From Bathynomus jamesi (Eukaryota > Arthropoda > Malacostraca > Isopoda > Cirolanidae), in contig JAJOZX010008838.1 in NCBI GenBank assembly GCA_023014485.1, forward strand, positions 111,546 to 175,545: a DNA stretch of 64,000 nucleotides, given 5' to 3'. The notes below the pieces were generated by a model. That model saw only the letters and a program-made list of their open reading frames with translations. It made no database searches and was not told the DNA's origin. A program made the translations under genes and the position numbers. Shown one piece after another: positions 30,732-42,470 of the stretch (position 1 is its first letter; each line of letters begins with the position of its first letter).

Positions 30732-31768
30732 GTCGGGCCGGCGTTTCCCGGACCCACAACGTTTAAAGAAGGCTTCGACCTATACAGCTTTCGAACGTTT
30801 TCGTCAATTAACATACCTAGCCTAGCATTACCTATTTCATTAAACTGCACCCCATCTTTTATAAAAAGGCTAGAATCACTGAATTCTGACCACAGCTTTA
30901 CGAAGGGTACATTTTCCTCAGCACAAATCTCTAATTTAGTATTAAAAAAAATCGTTTTTGACGTAATCTTAAAACCCAAACCGTGCCTAGGGGTAATACC
31001 TAGAACTAAAGACCTATCTGACCTTACCTTCAGGGACCTAATTAACCCCCTATATCTCTCCAAAAGGTCAGGCACTCTCGTATCGGCTCTATAGGAGTCG
31101 TTGCCCCCTACTATCGTCACCAACATCGAGTGGCAGGAGGCAACATCAATCCCATCCACTTCGTCTCTAACTCTGTCAAGTCAACCCTAGCCCCTGGGAG
31201 ACAGACCCTCCTCCGTTTGGTTAGATGCCGTTCAACGAACTCTGTGTCCATATGGCGCACGAAAGAGTCCCCAATTAAAATAGTTTCCCCTTCGTTCACG
31301 TACCTTTCCAAATGGGCGAAAGGGTTCGAAACCTCGATAGCGGGGTGCGGGATTCCTATCACCTAACGTACGTGGCCTAGCTCCACCCTTAACTTCTCTA
31401 AATCCTTCCCCATCTACTAATCTCGGACCAACCTTAACCCCTTCCTCAACTCTATCCAACTTTCCCGATAAGCTACCTAAACTAGAAACTAGGTTACGCA
31501 CCTCACCCTTCAAATTACTAACGTCTTCAACGTTAGTATTGATTCGGCTTTCGTTAACTGTAGCCCTACCCCTGCCCTCATCAAGCGTTGCAAGTCTTTC
31601 CGTTACTTCACGTACACTACGTTTTATGTCAACTATTTCCTCCCTTAAATTGCAAAAGAAACAAACCGATCTCTCGGTAATCGCCATAGGACCGCCGTTA
31701 TAATCCTTAAAATCTGTATACCACCGATTTACCACACACCTAACACACGACGCTTTCTGCGACGACAC
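30728..31768 (-). pseudogene. CR1-like ORF1 (copy B), two frameshifts
   Basis: The gene starts MSSQKASCVRC and runs with Cys pairs and coiled coil (as in copy A) to about 31345, where a G-run difference shifts the frame. The SGNH segment (ILIGDSFVRHMD, with GDS intact) follows until a 5 bp duplication GTCAAGTCAA at 31175-31184 shifts it again. The end (VGGNDSYRADT, IKDGVQFNEIG) is open to 30728; here the DxxH His is Gln (DGVQ), unlike copy A. It is close to copy A but inactive. Confidence 0.85.
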
Positions 31769-31989
31769 AGCGCAAGTTAAATTAGTTTATAACCGTCACA
31801 AGTTTAAGTTAAATTAAGCCGGCACGCTATGAAAACTTCTAAATCGCTAAAAACCACTAATATTCGATTACTTAACTATAACAATGTGAATATAAACGCA
31901 AGTATGTAAAATTCAGAACTTTCTAAAAGTAAAGTTATTGGCAATATCCAAAAGTAGAAGCAATATCAGAGAGCTCAGGAAATGCGTCC

Positions 31990-33400
31990 GCTCAGTATGG
32001 AGTCTGGCTGACGAAATGAGTACGGAGTCTGGCTGATGAAATGTTGACCGGTTGAATAGATGAAAGATTGAAAACACCGATTAACCCTTGCAGTAGATAG
32101 TTGGACAGAAAAGGAATGAGAAAGTGTAGAAAGTCTGGTACTGCGTGCTCTCCTTAAAGGAGGAGGCATGCAGTTGTAGAGTTCAGAAGAGCAATGTCCG
32201 TTATGATAGCGATAGTAAAGAGAGAGTGAGGCACATTGCGGCGAAGAGAGAGTGATTGAAGACTATCAGTAAGAGGCGAGGAATTGATGAGACGAAAAGC
32301 CTTTGATTCCACCCGGTCAAGTATGGCTGTGTGAGTTGAACCACCCCACAAGTGAAAAGCATACTTCATACAGGGGCGAACACGACCCCTGTACAGAGAC
32401 AGCAACTGGGTGGGGTTGAGGAAACTGCGGGCGCGGTACAGCACACCTAACCTCTTAGAAACTGTTTTAGAAAGAGAGTATATGTGATCTTTGCAGGAAA
32501 GATCACGAGAAGAGGAAACGCCAAGAATGTTAAGAAGAGAGGAAGGATAGAGTTGTGTGTTGGTCAAGGTAAGGGGATAGTCATGTGGAAGATTGTGACG
32601 AGTAGACAGATGGAGGAACTGAGTTTTTGAGGCATTGAAAGCCACAAGGTTTTCTCTGCCCCAATCAGATAGAGCAGAAAGATCGAGGTCAGGTGTCCCA
32701 TAGCCGTTCTACGCGAATCATGAAGCGACTGCTGTGAGGGACGCTTTGGGAAGCGGGTGGGGAAGTGAAGAGTGGAATCATCGGCATAGGAGTGAATATG
32801 ACAGGAAGTGCGAATTAAAAGATCATTAATAATAAAAGGAAAAGAGTGGGTGACAGGACAGAACCTTCAGTAACACCACTGTTAATAGCTTTAGGAGAAG
32901 AACAGTGGCCATCTACAACTGCAACTATAGATCGGCCAGAGAGGAAATTAGAGATGAAGGCACAGATAGAAGGATAGAAACCGAAGGAGGGAAGTTTCGA
33001 AATTAAAGATTTGTGCCAGACTCTATCAAAAGCTTTCGATATGTCTAGCGCAATAGCAAATGTTTCATCGAAATCCCGAAAGGAGGATGACCAAGAGTCA
33101 GAGAGATATGCAAGAAGATCGTCAGAAGAGCGTCCCTTGCGGAATCCATACTGACGATCTGAAAGAAGATTGTGAGAAGAAAGGTGTTTAAGAATCTTCC
33201 TATTAAGGATAGATTTAAAAACTTTGGAAAGGCGAGAAATCAAAGCAATTGGACGATACTTGGAGGGTTGAGAGCGGTCACCTTTCTTTGGGACAGGCTG
33301 AATGAAAGCGAACTTCCAGCAGGAAGGAAAAGCACCAGATGAGAGACAAAGACGAAAAAGTTTGCCTAGGCAGGGTGTCAGCACAGAAGCACGGTTCTTA
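31990..33400 (-). pseudogene. I-like reverse transcriptase and C-terminal domain
   Basis: The first piece (33384-32815) has FIQPVPKKGDRSQPSKYRPI, QYGFRKGRSS, motif A ALDISKAFDRVWHK and motif B changed to GVTEGSVLSP (usually GVPQGS). YADDST lies near 32785 in another frame. The second piece (32645-32154) reads FNASKTQFLHLSTRH, NILGVSSSRDLSCKDH and CMKYAFHLWGGSTHTAILDRVESKA without stops; it continues after a shift as MPPPLRRARSTRLSTLSHSF to the CR1 junction near 32045. A few frameshifts mark a moderately old copy. Confidence 0.82.
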
Positions 33401-34440
33401 AGAACAACAGGAGGAACACCATCAGGACCATACGCCTTCCTACAGTTGAGCCCAGATAGGGCAGAAAAAACATCTTCAGAAGAGATTATAATTTCAGATA
33501 TAATAAAGTTAGAGGGGGAAGGAGATGGAGGAACAGCACCGGAATCGTCCAGGGTTGAATTGTAAGCGAAAGTTTGAGCGAAGAGTTGAGCTTTGTCAGG
33601 AGAAGAGACGGCAACTGTGCTGTCGGAATGGAAAAGCAGAGGGAAGGAAGAGGCGGTAAAGTTGTTGAAGAGATTCTTAGCTGGATGCCAGAAAGAGCGA
33701 GAAGTAGAATTGGATAGATTTTCACAATTTTGTCAGATGAAGGAATGCGAGTCGAAGAACAGATTTCGCACGATTCCGGGGAGAAATATAAGCTGAGTGA
33801 GAGTCAGGAGTTGGATGGAGACGATACCTTCTGAAAGCTTCCTCTCTGTTGCTGATAGCATTAGAACAAGTAAAGTTAAATCAAGGTTTTTTTGCATTAG
33901 TAGTATGAATAGAATATGGAATGTACGTCTCCATGCCCGAGAGATTTCCCTCTGTGATGCGCTCAGCACACTCAGAAGAGCCCCTGCCACGGAAGCAGTA
34001 ATCATTCCAATGGAAATCACAGAAGTACTGCCGAAGGATCTCCCAATCAGCGGCGCCGAAGTACCAAGGCGCCTCCTCTTGGGGGGGATCCAAAGGCCGA
34101 ATTGGAGCGATAGGACAGGAAACAGATATAAGATTGTGATCGGAGGAGCTCAACGGAGAGAAACGTTTGACAAAGTAAGAAGAAGAATGAGAGTTAAGAA
34201 ATAAATCCAGAATGTTGGGCCTATCTCCAAGGCGATCGGGATACGAGTAGGGTGCTGTACAATCTGCTCTAGGTCATTTAGGATAGAAAAGTTGTAAGCT
34301 AGTTCACCAGGGATGTCAGTGAAATGGGAGGAAAGCCAAAGGTGGTGGTGAACATTGAAATCTCCTAAAATGGAGATTTCAGCCAAGGGAGCGCGGGAAA
34401 GAATGTATTCCACTTTGGAAGTGAGGTTGTCAAAGATTTC
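32046..34440 (-). mobile_element. I-like non-LTR retrotransposon body (minus copy)
   Basis: The minus strand has the end of an endonuclease (34413-33881), a linker (33880-33400), RT (33384-32760) and the C-terminal domain (32645-31975). It is 5'-truncated near 34440; its 3' end lies at 26310-26700 beyond copy B. It is the same family as 49260-51920. I associate this RT type with decapod crustaceans. Confidence 0.8.
33881..34413 (-). pseudogene. I-like endonuclease C-terminal part
   Basis: Minus-strand pieces hold ISILGDFNVHHHLWLSSHF (GDFN with its catalytic residues) and, after a frameshift near 34170, [16 protein letters not shown] (catalytic Asp-His). The N-terminal part with the Glu is missing through 5' truncation. 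It matches the plus-strand copy near 49790-50060. Confidence 0.75.
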
Positions 34441-34489
34441 ACAGGAGAAGATGAATAATCATTGACTTACATGAAGCCCCTTACGATAC

Positions 34490-34672
34490 AATAATAATAA
34501 TGGGTGAGGAGGGTCAGAAACTGGCCTAGCGCTCAGGCCTACTAATGCGAACCATTGCTCTGACGCCTCTATAATTATAACCTAACACCATTGGGAGTTG
34601 AACCCCGACCTCAGTGTCTTCACTTTGCTCATAGAGAAATAGTGTTACACACTTAGCTGCAGGTGCTGGCCC
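34490..34672 (-). mobile_element. tRNA-derived SINE with TACGATAC duplication
   Basis: On the minus strand the element begins near GGGCCAGCACCTGCAGCTAA, with an A-box-like TGCAGCTAAGTG and, about 45 bp on, a B box GGGGTTCAACTCCC (GTTCAACTC). A non-tRNA body follows and the tail is (ATT)n. TACGATAC occurs on both sides (34482-34489, 34673-34680). It would be transcribed by RNA polymerase III and mobilised by a LINE, unidentified here. Confidence 0.7.
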
Positions 34673-34680
34673 TACGATAC

Positions 34681-35984
34681 GATAGCACGCCCAGGAAAGC
34701 AGAATCGTTTAAGAAATTCTAATTCACACTGTAAAACTATAAAATTATACCCTATATAGCTAAATTAAATAGCTTTGTAGCCCTGAGTAGTTTCTCTTGA
34801 CCTGAACTGTGTAACTATTCGGAGGTTTTGACTCCCAGGAATCCCCATCAAAATGGCCAAGAAGCAAAAGAAGACCGATATAAAACAAAAAGGGAAAAGA
34901 CTGGATGTAAACTAAGAAGAAATGAAGGAAAGAAGAGAAGAATGCAGTAAAGGTGAAGCCGAGGAACGTTTGATCCTTCCTCTCTCCTAATTAACATACG
35001 CATACTTAAAGGATTTTAATTAGGTTTTAATGCCCTTCCTCCTTAGAGGTCCTTTTCCGCCTGAACGAAATCAACAATTCAATTGCCATCCGTGAGGCAT
35101 AATTTATGATCTAAATAAAAGGCCAAGAATTTATAATTAACCTCATCTAATCTTATAATGAATTCATTTACTGAAACAGAACAATAACAGGCGCTGCATA
35201 TTATACTATATTATTCATAATAATTTATGAAGACCATAACTGATAATGATAATAATAATGACAGTAATAATAATAGTAGTAGTTACTTGTAAATAGAACT
35301 GGAATGACAGCACAGAATGAGAAAGAATGTAACGTAAACCTGCATTAAAACCTATTTTATCCGTAATCGCGTGGTTATCAAACACAGCTCTCATTCCCAG
35401 GGTTGCAAGTGCCTACTCCCTCGTTGCCGCGTGATCTAATAGATAGTCAGGAAAGAGCCATTCTGGTGAAGAAGCGGATAAAGGAAGACAATGCGGCCTG
35501 AGATGGGATCTAAACGGAAATGGCTTTGAAACTTTTTTTTTCATTTCAGTTTGGAAACACAATTAAGTTCCACGTTCAAGATTCTGAACCTTTTTTTTTA
35601 AAAGGATTACGACTCGTTAGATTATTTTTATTAGCTTTTTTATTACTTTCTTAACTAGTTTTTAGTCCCTTTATTTTACTAAGGTTTTATTATGACGATT
35701 AACCAGAATTAATGGGATGTAAGTAAAGGTGTGTTATTTATGAATTTTATATTCGTTCTTCTCCATACAAACGTTTTATGAATTTTTCTGCTGACGTTTG
35801 CTGCAGTCATGTTGGGGTTCATTTTGTTTCAGGAAAAGTTAACGAAATGTGAAAAGAAGTTTAATTCTTCATTCTTCGACTTTAATTATGAATGCATCAA
35901 TGAATAAAATGTATATAATGATCACCTTTATTAGGTTCTTTCAAGCTCTAATAAGACGACATTTTTCCTTCATATCTGTTTACT

Positions 35985-35986
<2 letters not shown>
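34681..35986. other. Spacer without recognised genes
   Basis: Mixed composition, including an AT-rich stretch with (AAT)n-like runs at about 35210-35290. I found no coding or terminal repeat structure I can support. Confidence 0.5.

Positions 35987-36034
<48 letters not shown>
35987..36034. repeat. (CA)n microsatellite
   Basis: About 24 CA units. Confidence 0.95.
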
Positions 36035-36035
<1 letters not shown>

Positions 36036-36179
36036 TATATATGTATGCATGTATGGGCAGAATATAATGCTTTTGCATAATGCATAGTGTATGGTGCATT
36101 TGCTATCTGCACCCTATTTATGGACAATCTATTTCCTAAAAGTATATCTCGTTAAACTCGTTGCAGTTCCATGCGTTGG

Positions 36180-38275
36180 TCTCTCTTTACACAAAGGTCA
36201 AGCTAGTAGCCCCGCCTCTAGGCCTGGCTTGGTGGAGGAGCGAGTTGCTTTCTTGCGCTCTCTATCGCACATAGCCAGGTACACCTGGCTCGTCTGGTAC
36301 CGTCCTGAGCCAGGCATCCAGTATTCTTTTCAAAACTTCAACTTCGACCCCTGTAACGTTCCTGAGGTCCTTTGGAAACTGGTTAGAAAGTCTTGGCCCC
36401 CTGACAACCAAGCTATTTTCCTTCAGTGTTGAAGCGGTCCCTTGTCGGACCTTTAATGTGGGAACACTATACATTCTGCCTTTCCTATTTTCCAGGGTTG
36501 TTTGGATGGTAATTGGGTTTCGTTTGAGGTTTTGGTACCAGTTTTTCGATCATTTTCCATATGTAGATTATGGTGTACCTTTCTCTTCTTCTTTCCAGGG
36601 AGTACAGATTTAGTTTACGTGGTCTTTCCCAGTAATTGATTCTTTGCAGCCATCAATATTAGCTATGGAATGTCTCTGAGTTTCTTCTAGTTTATTAGTT
36701 TCTTCCTTTTTATATGGAGACGTCAAGACTAAGCAGTGTTCAAGTTTTGGTATGATCAGTGTTTTCAGCACGGAAATCATTACTGTACTGTTCCTTCTTT
36801 TGAACGTTCTTAGTAACTGTCCCGCCACTCTTTTTACTTTGTTTATCACTATTTTATTTTGTGCCTCGAATTTGTCATCATCGGTCATTATAACCCCTAA
36901 GTCGATCTCTTTCGTGTTTCTCTGAAGTTCCTGTCAATCTGGAACATAATATGCAGTCTAAGTTCCTCATTTCTACTATATCGCAAGAGCTGAAATTTCT
37001 CGGTGTTAAATGTCATGTTGTTGTCTTCTGACCATTTGTATATTTTGTTCGTATCTCTCTGCAAGGCCTCCACCTCTTTTACATCGCTGATTTTTCTGTT
37101 GATCTTTGTATCGTCTGCAAAGGATGTTACTATACTGTTGCTGTTTACTTCACTGTTATTGTATATGTCTGTTTGCAGGATAATAAATAAGGGTGGGGCC
37201 AGTACTGTACCTTGTGGTACTGAGCTGCATAGTTCCGATTCTGATGATGATATACCTTGAATTTTGACCACCTGTAGACGTTCTCCGAGGCAGTTGTAGA
37301 TCCATTTTCCCACTTTGCCTGTTATTCCTATATGTTTCATTTTATGTTATTATATCACGATCACATTTGTCGAAAGCTTTAGCAAAATCCGTGTATATGA
37401 CATCGTAGTTTTCATTTCCTTCAAGTGCATCTAGGATATTGCTATAGTGCTGTTTATGTTGTAATAGGCATGATCTTCCTGATCTGAATCCGAGCTAATT
37501 TTCGTTGAATCTTTCCTGTGTCTCCAAGAAGTCATAGATTTTCTCCCTAACTATTCCTTCAAATACTTTGGTGAAGTGGGACGTCAATGACACTGGTCTA
37601 TAGTTCTTTGCTTAAGATCTATCCCCTCCTTTATATATAGGGACAATGTCTGCTCTTTTCAAGATGCTCGGTATTTCCCCAGTGTCTAGAGATCTCCATA
37701 TCCAGTATAAGGGTGTAGCTATTTCATTTTTAGTTTTTAATCAATAATGCGTTTCATTTGTCTGGACCTGCACCTGAATGTGATTTTATTTGTCGTATAG
37801 CTCGCGCTACATCTTCTGGGGTAAAATCAAAATCTGTTATTTACTCTTCTTGCAATTTCTCTTCAAACAATGCATCTATGTCAGGTATCGCTTTGTCATT
37901 TTTTTGGGTACTGAAGACTGATTCATACTGGGTTCTCAATGTTTTAGATATTTCTTTTAGATCGGCCGTTAGTTCATTATTTCTTTTCCTTAAGGGCCCG
38001 AGAGTGGAGCGCGTTTTTGTTTTCCTTTTCGCATAGCTATAGAAGTATTTTGGATTTTCCTCTATTACTTCTACCGCCTTTTCACTTTCCCTCCCTGTAT
38101 GGCCCTTAATCAGGGTTTGTATTTCCCTATCGATACTCTCCAGTTTTTCTTGTATTACTTTCCTGGCATTGTTGTCTCCGCAATTGGCTAACTTCGCCGC
38201 TACTCTCTTTCTTTTGCGGAATATTCTTCTCTTGTGCCTCTCTAACCAGTTCCTCTTTGTGCTTTCGGAGCACAT
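36180..38275 (-). pseudogene. PHD-type non-LTR reverse transcriptase, copy a
   Basis: A basic linker (38275-37841: RHKRRIFRKRKRVAAKLANC, KYFYSYAKRKTKTRS) leads to RT pieces: PDIDALFEEK, NGAGPDK-like (near 37770), motif A in another frame (near 37370), then an open piece 37340-36897 with SSVPQGTVLAPPLFI (motif B) and FADDTK (motif C). The thumb continues (KVKRVAGQLLRTFKRRN; PKLEHCLVLTSPYK) to the conserved tail ENSLVVRGPRLSNQFPKDLR and LDAWLRTVPDEP. Several frameshifts and stops make it inactive. Confidence 0.78.
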
Positions 38276-38329
38276 TTTTCTAACATTCTCAGCCTCTTTT
38301 CTTCCAAGATTGTTAGCATTTCCTCAGTT

Positions 38330-39178
38330 GTTTTATTCTCTAAAACTGTTCTCTACTCTATTTGGGCCATGTGTGATCTGATTTCTTCGCAATTTATAGT
38401 CTTGGAGTTTAAGTTAAAAGCCCCAAATTTGCTGCTTCTTTCCGTATGTGTATTGTCTTTTAATGTTATTGCCATATTTGTTGATATCTCGATTATGTTG
38501 TGGTCTGATATAATAGTTGGGGTTATTTTTATATCAGCAATCAAGTTCGTGTTATTCATGAATACCAGATCTAGGCAGTTATTTTTCTGTTTTTTTTGTT
38601 ATCTCCTGTGTCAACATAAATTTGTTTGTGAGAGCCATCAACATTTTTGCTTGCTCCTGGTCTTCTCTTGTGCTCCCCTTGTCCTAGTGTATATATATAT
38701 TTCTATCCACCTTTTTGTATATTAGAAATGAGAAATTAAAGTCTCTGCACAGCATTATATTGGGGGATGAACGGTTTATGGCCTTTATTAGGTTTCTGAT
38801 GTCATCAATGGCATCCGAGAAATTTTCGGTTGGAGTGTTTGGAGGTCAATAGATGACTATCAGTATCACGTTTACTTTTTCTATTTTCACTGCTAGGAGT
38901 TCCACAAAACTGTTTGATTTATTTATTACCGTCTCTGTTATATGACCTTCATGTACATATATAGTGCCGTCTCGCTGTTCTCAGCTCTTAGTAAGTTGAA
39001 ACCCTCGATATCAATACAATATTCGCAGTTTTCACAATTTCCTTGGCAATCTTTAAAATGTGTTTGTGAGACATGCGATGTTCACCCTTGTTTCGTCCAT
39101 AAATCCTTTCAGGTACGAAACTTTGTTGAGTGAGTTGTTTGGTTTTATTCCTTGAATATTAGCCAGGACGATATTTAC
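38330..39178 (-). pseudogene. PHD-type non-LTR endonuclease, copy a
   Basis: It begins NVNIVLANIQGIKPNN and continues to NIACLTNTF, where an ITETH-type motif is expected, so the catalytic Glu looks lost. After stops, the SDHNIIEI motif (catalytic Asp-His) appears in 38559-38353, preceded by FMNNTNLIADI. Several stops lie between. The Met-rich reading near 38700 has no homology. Confidence 0.65.
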
Positions 39179-39199
39179 GTTCTTTGTTTTGCGTTGCCC

Positions 39200-40180
39200 C
39201 TTGTGCATTTCAAGTTCGTTTTCCTTTGGTATCGCGTGTTTAGTTGCCCTCTGGTCCTCCGCGAGAGATCCGTCTCCGCCTACCTGTTCTGGTAACTTCT
39301 TGCTAGGAAACGTTTCTACTCGGAGGTTCCCAGCTGTGTCGACTACATGCGTTGTATGACATTTAGCAGCCGTATTGTGTCTGCGATGTTGAAAAAAATT
39401 TGTTTGTGATTTGTGTACATACGTTTATTCCTATTATTTTTATTGTCCTTTGAACTTTGTCCTTTGTCCTTTGGGTTCGTCGGGAGATGTTGATAGCATT
39501 TTTTCCCTTATTTTCAGATGCCATATCGTATGTAAGTCCTGCAAATGTCCGGGTGGTAGAATCTGCACCTGTCTCCGAATTTACAATGACCATTATTGTA
39601 GATGAAATTGCATACTGGGGAGTGGGGAGTGTTCATAGATACACTGATCTCTCTTATATCTGCAATTATCTTTTACCTAATATCTCCATATAATTCCTTC
39701 CCCATTTTTACTCGGGGCCTTTGTTTTTTGCTCCTTACTGGAGGACAGCTTCACTCTGTTTCCTTGATTGCACGCTTGTCTTTTCCTATTTGTGTTATTT
39801 GTGCTAATGTCCTTCGTTGCCTTTATACTATCTGTTGCCTCTATGTTTTCGACCTCGTTGTGTGACGGTATTTAATTTATTTCTACTTCGCTTTTCTTCG
39901 TTTCTTCTGGTTTCCTCTGTTCTTTATTTACTCTTTCCTCTTTTACTTTCTCCTCATAGTCTCTTTCTGTTTTACATACCGTAAAAGAGTTTATTTCGGT
40001 CATGCAGTTTTCGCAGAAAAACTTTATCCCATTAAGTTCATTTGCGTTCGTCATGAGAGAGATTTCGTCATCTTCCCATTCCAGGCATTTGAAATCGAAA
40101 AGAAACTGGCAGAGATCGCATCTAATTGCCTTTGCTTAGTCTGTTACAATGTTACAGAAACCACAGAGTTGCAGGAACTT
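39200..40180 (-). pseudogene. PHD-type ORF1 of copy a
   Basis: Minus-strand sequence near 40180-39980 gives LCGFCNIV, IRCDLCQFLFDFKCLEWEDDE and FFCENC, with the spacing of a Cys-rich PHD-like finger, followed by an acidic/basic Lys-Glu-rich region (KERDYEEKVKEERVNKEQRK) at about 39970-39870. A stop near 40135 interrupts the finger. PHD-like ORF1 domains occur in several non-LTR families and may help target chromatin (inference). The remainder to 39200 is degenerate. Confidence 0.55.
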
Positions 40181-40199
40181 ATTTATCATTACCGTGTTA

Positions 40200-40680
40200 C
40201 TAATAGAAGGTAGCAGTTGGTGCACAAAATTGACTCAGAAGAGTATTATGGGAGGTAATGGGTGAGGCTTGACCCAAACTGAGTGAGGGAAAGTATTCTC
40301 CGTTACTCTGGGGGATGGGGATGTGGCACGCTGAATAATTCTCAATGATTGGTGCTCGAGAGTGTGGCCGCGGTGGATAATTGGGGGAGAGTTCTAGGGA
40401 TTTTTTTCAGCCAAGCAATGGGCGGCTAATTTCCTTCAAAAGGAAACACTCGTAAAAATGGTGTATAGATTAATTCGCTTCGTTTTTATTTATTTTTTTT
40501 ACATTCGCCGCGATTTTACTAATTAAAGAGAAATAACACTGTGTACTATATATTCACTAAAATATTGGTACTGTTTAAAACTGATTAAATGCAAGATTTC
40601 TACTGTAATACCGCTTTTATTTCGACTTCGATCGAAATACGTGTATCACACCGGCAAAAGGACTATATATATATATAACC
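40200..40680. other. Probable 5' UTR and spacer between copies a and b
   Basis: It contains no coding signal. A short TA tract at 40663-40677 and the CCTTACCTTACCTTACAACCTT run at 40679-40700 precede the 3' end of copy b. Confidence 0.45.
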
Positions 40681-40724
40681 TTACCTTACCTTACAACCTT
40701 ACAAAGGTTTCGCGCGATGATTCC

Positions 40725-41832
40725 TCATTTCGCGAAGGTCAAGCTTGTCGTCTCTCCTCTCGAGTTGGCCTGGTGAAGTAGTGAGTTGGTTTCTTGTGCT
40801 CTCCACCTCACATAGCCAGGTACGTCCGGCTCATCGGCAATTGTTCTGAGCCAGGCGTCTAGTCTTCTTTTGAAGATGTCCACTGCAACTCCCTTCGTGT
40901 TTCTTAGGTATTTGGGCAACTGATTAAACAGTTTTGGTCCTCTCACTACAAACCTATTTCTTTTTGGGAATACGACACAGTCTATCGTTTCTACCTTTCC
41001 ACCGTTGTTTGGGGAGTTATAGGGTTCAGAGTAAGATTAAGGACTAGTTTCTCCATTATTTTCCAATGTAAATAATGGTGTATCTCTCACTTCTCCTTTC
41101 CAGTGAATATAGGTCTAGTTCGCGTAACCTTTCCCAGTAATTTGGTTCTTTGCATCCATTGATCTTGGCTGTGAAGCTTCTCTGGATCCCTTCTAGCTGT
41201 CTAATGTCTTCTTTTTTATATGGGGATGTTAGGACTGAGCAGTATTCCAATTTGGGTATGATCAGGGTTTTCAGTAGAGGAATCATTACATTCCTATCCC
41301 TTCGTTTAAAGGTTCTCAATATGTGTCCCGTTATTCTCTTTGCTCTGTTTACTGCTATCTTATTTTGTGTTTCAAATTTCGCATCATCTGTCATTACAAC
41401 CCCTAAATCTTTTGCTCTGGAATTTTTCTGAATTTCCTGTCCATTTGGGGTATAATATTCCATGGATTTTAGGTCTTCTATTTTTCTGTACCGTAACAGC
41501 TGGAATTTCTCGGTGTTAAACTTCATATTGTTGTCTTCCATCCACTTGTAGATTCTGTTTATGTCGGTTTGTAGGGATCCTATATCTTCTGGGTTTCTTA
41601 TTTTTCTACTGATCTTTGTGTCATCAGCAAAGGATGTTACTGTGCTCTCTCTGGTAACGTCCTCATCTATGTCAGTTAACATGATTATGAAGAGTAGTGG
41701 AGCTAATACTGTTCCTTGTGGTATCGAGCTGAGGACCTCTGATTCTGATGAAGATACTCCTTGTACTGTAACGACTTGCCACCGCTCACTAAGGAAATTA
41801 TATATCCATTTCCCTACTTTTCCTGTGTAATA
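40725..41832 (-). pseudogene. PHD-type RT C-terminal half, copy b
   Basis: From 41832 the minus strand reads KVGKWIYNF, then SSIPQGTVLAPLLFIIM (motif B), and enters the long open piece 41682-41056 with TSFADDTKISRK (motif C), NMKFNTEKFQLLRY, KDLGVVMTDDAKFE and KLEYCSVLTSPYKKED. After a frameshift near 41060, the tail (MRGPKLFNQLPKYLRN, RRLDAWLRTIADEPDVPGYV) runs to 40725. Motif A is deleted, so it is inactive. Confidence 0.8.
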
Positions 41833-41849
41833 TCATCCGTCGTAAAGTC

Positions 41850-42451
41850 GAAATCCGTTATACTTTCCCTTCGTGGTTCTTCTTCAAAGAACGCGTTTCT
41901 ATCGCATATCAATTTGTCAGTTTTTGGGATACTGAAAGATGATTCGTACTGAGCTCTTAATATTTCAGATACTTCTGTTAGATCATCAGATAAAGCACTG
42001 TTCTCATTTTTAAAGGTCCGATAGTCGCATGGGTTTTCGACTTTCTTTTTGCGAAATTATAGAAGTACTTTGAGTTAGCCTTTATCGCTTCTATAGCGTC
42101 GTCTTCTTTTTCTGTATGCTTCTCGATTAGTTCCTGTATGATGACATCGATACTTTGCAGTTTATCATTTAATATTTTTCTGATGTTGTTATCTTTACAA
42201 TTACTTAATTTTGCAGTCACTCTTTTTCTCTTTCGAAACAATGCCCTCTTTTGTCTCTCGAACCTGCTTTTCTTTCCTCTTTGTTGTATCTTTGGGACAT
42301 GTTTTTCCACAATTTCTAACGTCTTCTCCTCAAAGGTCATTAGCATCTCCTCCGTTGTCTTGGCCTCGAAATCACATCTAATCGCCAAGTTTTCCGTTCT
42401 TACCAGACTGCACAAATTACAGATTAAGTGAGAATTTGGACCCATAGCCAT
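41850..42451 (-). pseudogene. ORF1-start/ORF2-linker deletion fusion, copy b
   Basis: The open frame 42451-41978 starts MAMGPNSHLICNLCSLVR (first Cys pair of the PHD-like ORF1) and then, after LAIRCDF, continues TTEEMLMTFEEKTLEIV and the basic linker RQKRALFRKRKRVTAKLSN of ORF2. These lie more than 1.7 kb apart in copy a. The frame is open across the junction for 157 codons, so a chimeric protein could be made, but a function is not implied. LKMRTVLYLMI marks the frameshifted end. Confidence 0.65.
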
Positions 42452-42470
42452 TCTATTCCTTAATTAGCGT

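Larger units (their letters stand above)
27000..32045 (-). mobile_element. CR1-like non-LTR retrotransposon, copy B
   Basis: Full-length arrangement on the minus strand: 5' UTR (31769-32045, with a short direct repeat of TACGGAGTCTGGCTGA), ORF1 (31768-30728), ORF2 endonuclease (30731-29814), linker, RT (29616-27177) and 3' UTR. It is the same family as copy A and shares about 1.6 kb with it. Lesions include frameshifts, a 100 bp tandem duplication and the insert at 27898-28522. Confidence 0.87.
36180..40190 (-). mobile_element. PHD-type non-LTR retrotransposon, copy a (near full length)
   Basis: The minus strand shows ORF1 with a PHD-like finger (40180-39200), endonuclease (39178-38330), linker (38275-37841), RT (37800-36600) and C-terminus (36474-36180). 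Copies b and c are the same family. It is decayed with many stops, but all domains can be followed. The clade (CR1/jockey group) is not settled. Confidence 0.78.
40700..42470 (-). mobile_element. PHD-type non-LTR copy b with two internal deletions
   Basis: The 3' end is at about 40700 next to a TA tract. Two junctions show deletions: near 42380 the start of ORF1 is fused to the ORF2 linker, losing most of ORF1 and all of the endonuclease; near 41832 the linker region is joined to mid-RT, losing RT motifs 1 to A. Otherwise it is better preserved than copy a. Confidence 0.78.

Noticed and set aside
34490..34672. Functional tRNA gene
   Set aside because: A and B boxes are present, but the sequence does not fold to a cloverleaf with an aminoacyl stem and has an (ATT)n tail and target duplications; it is a SINE.
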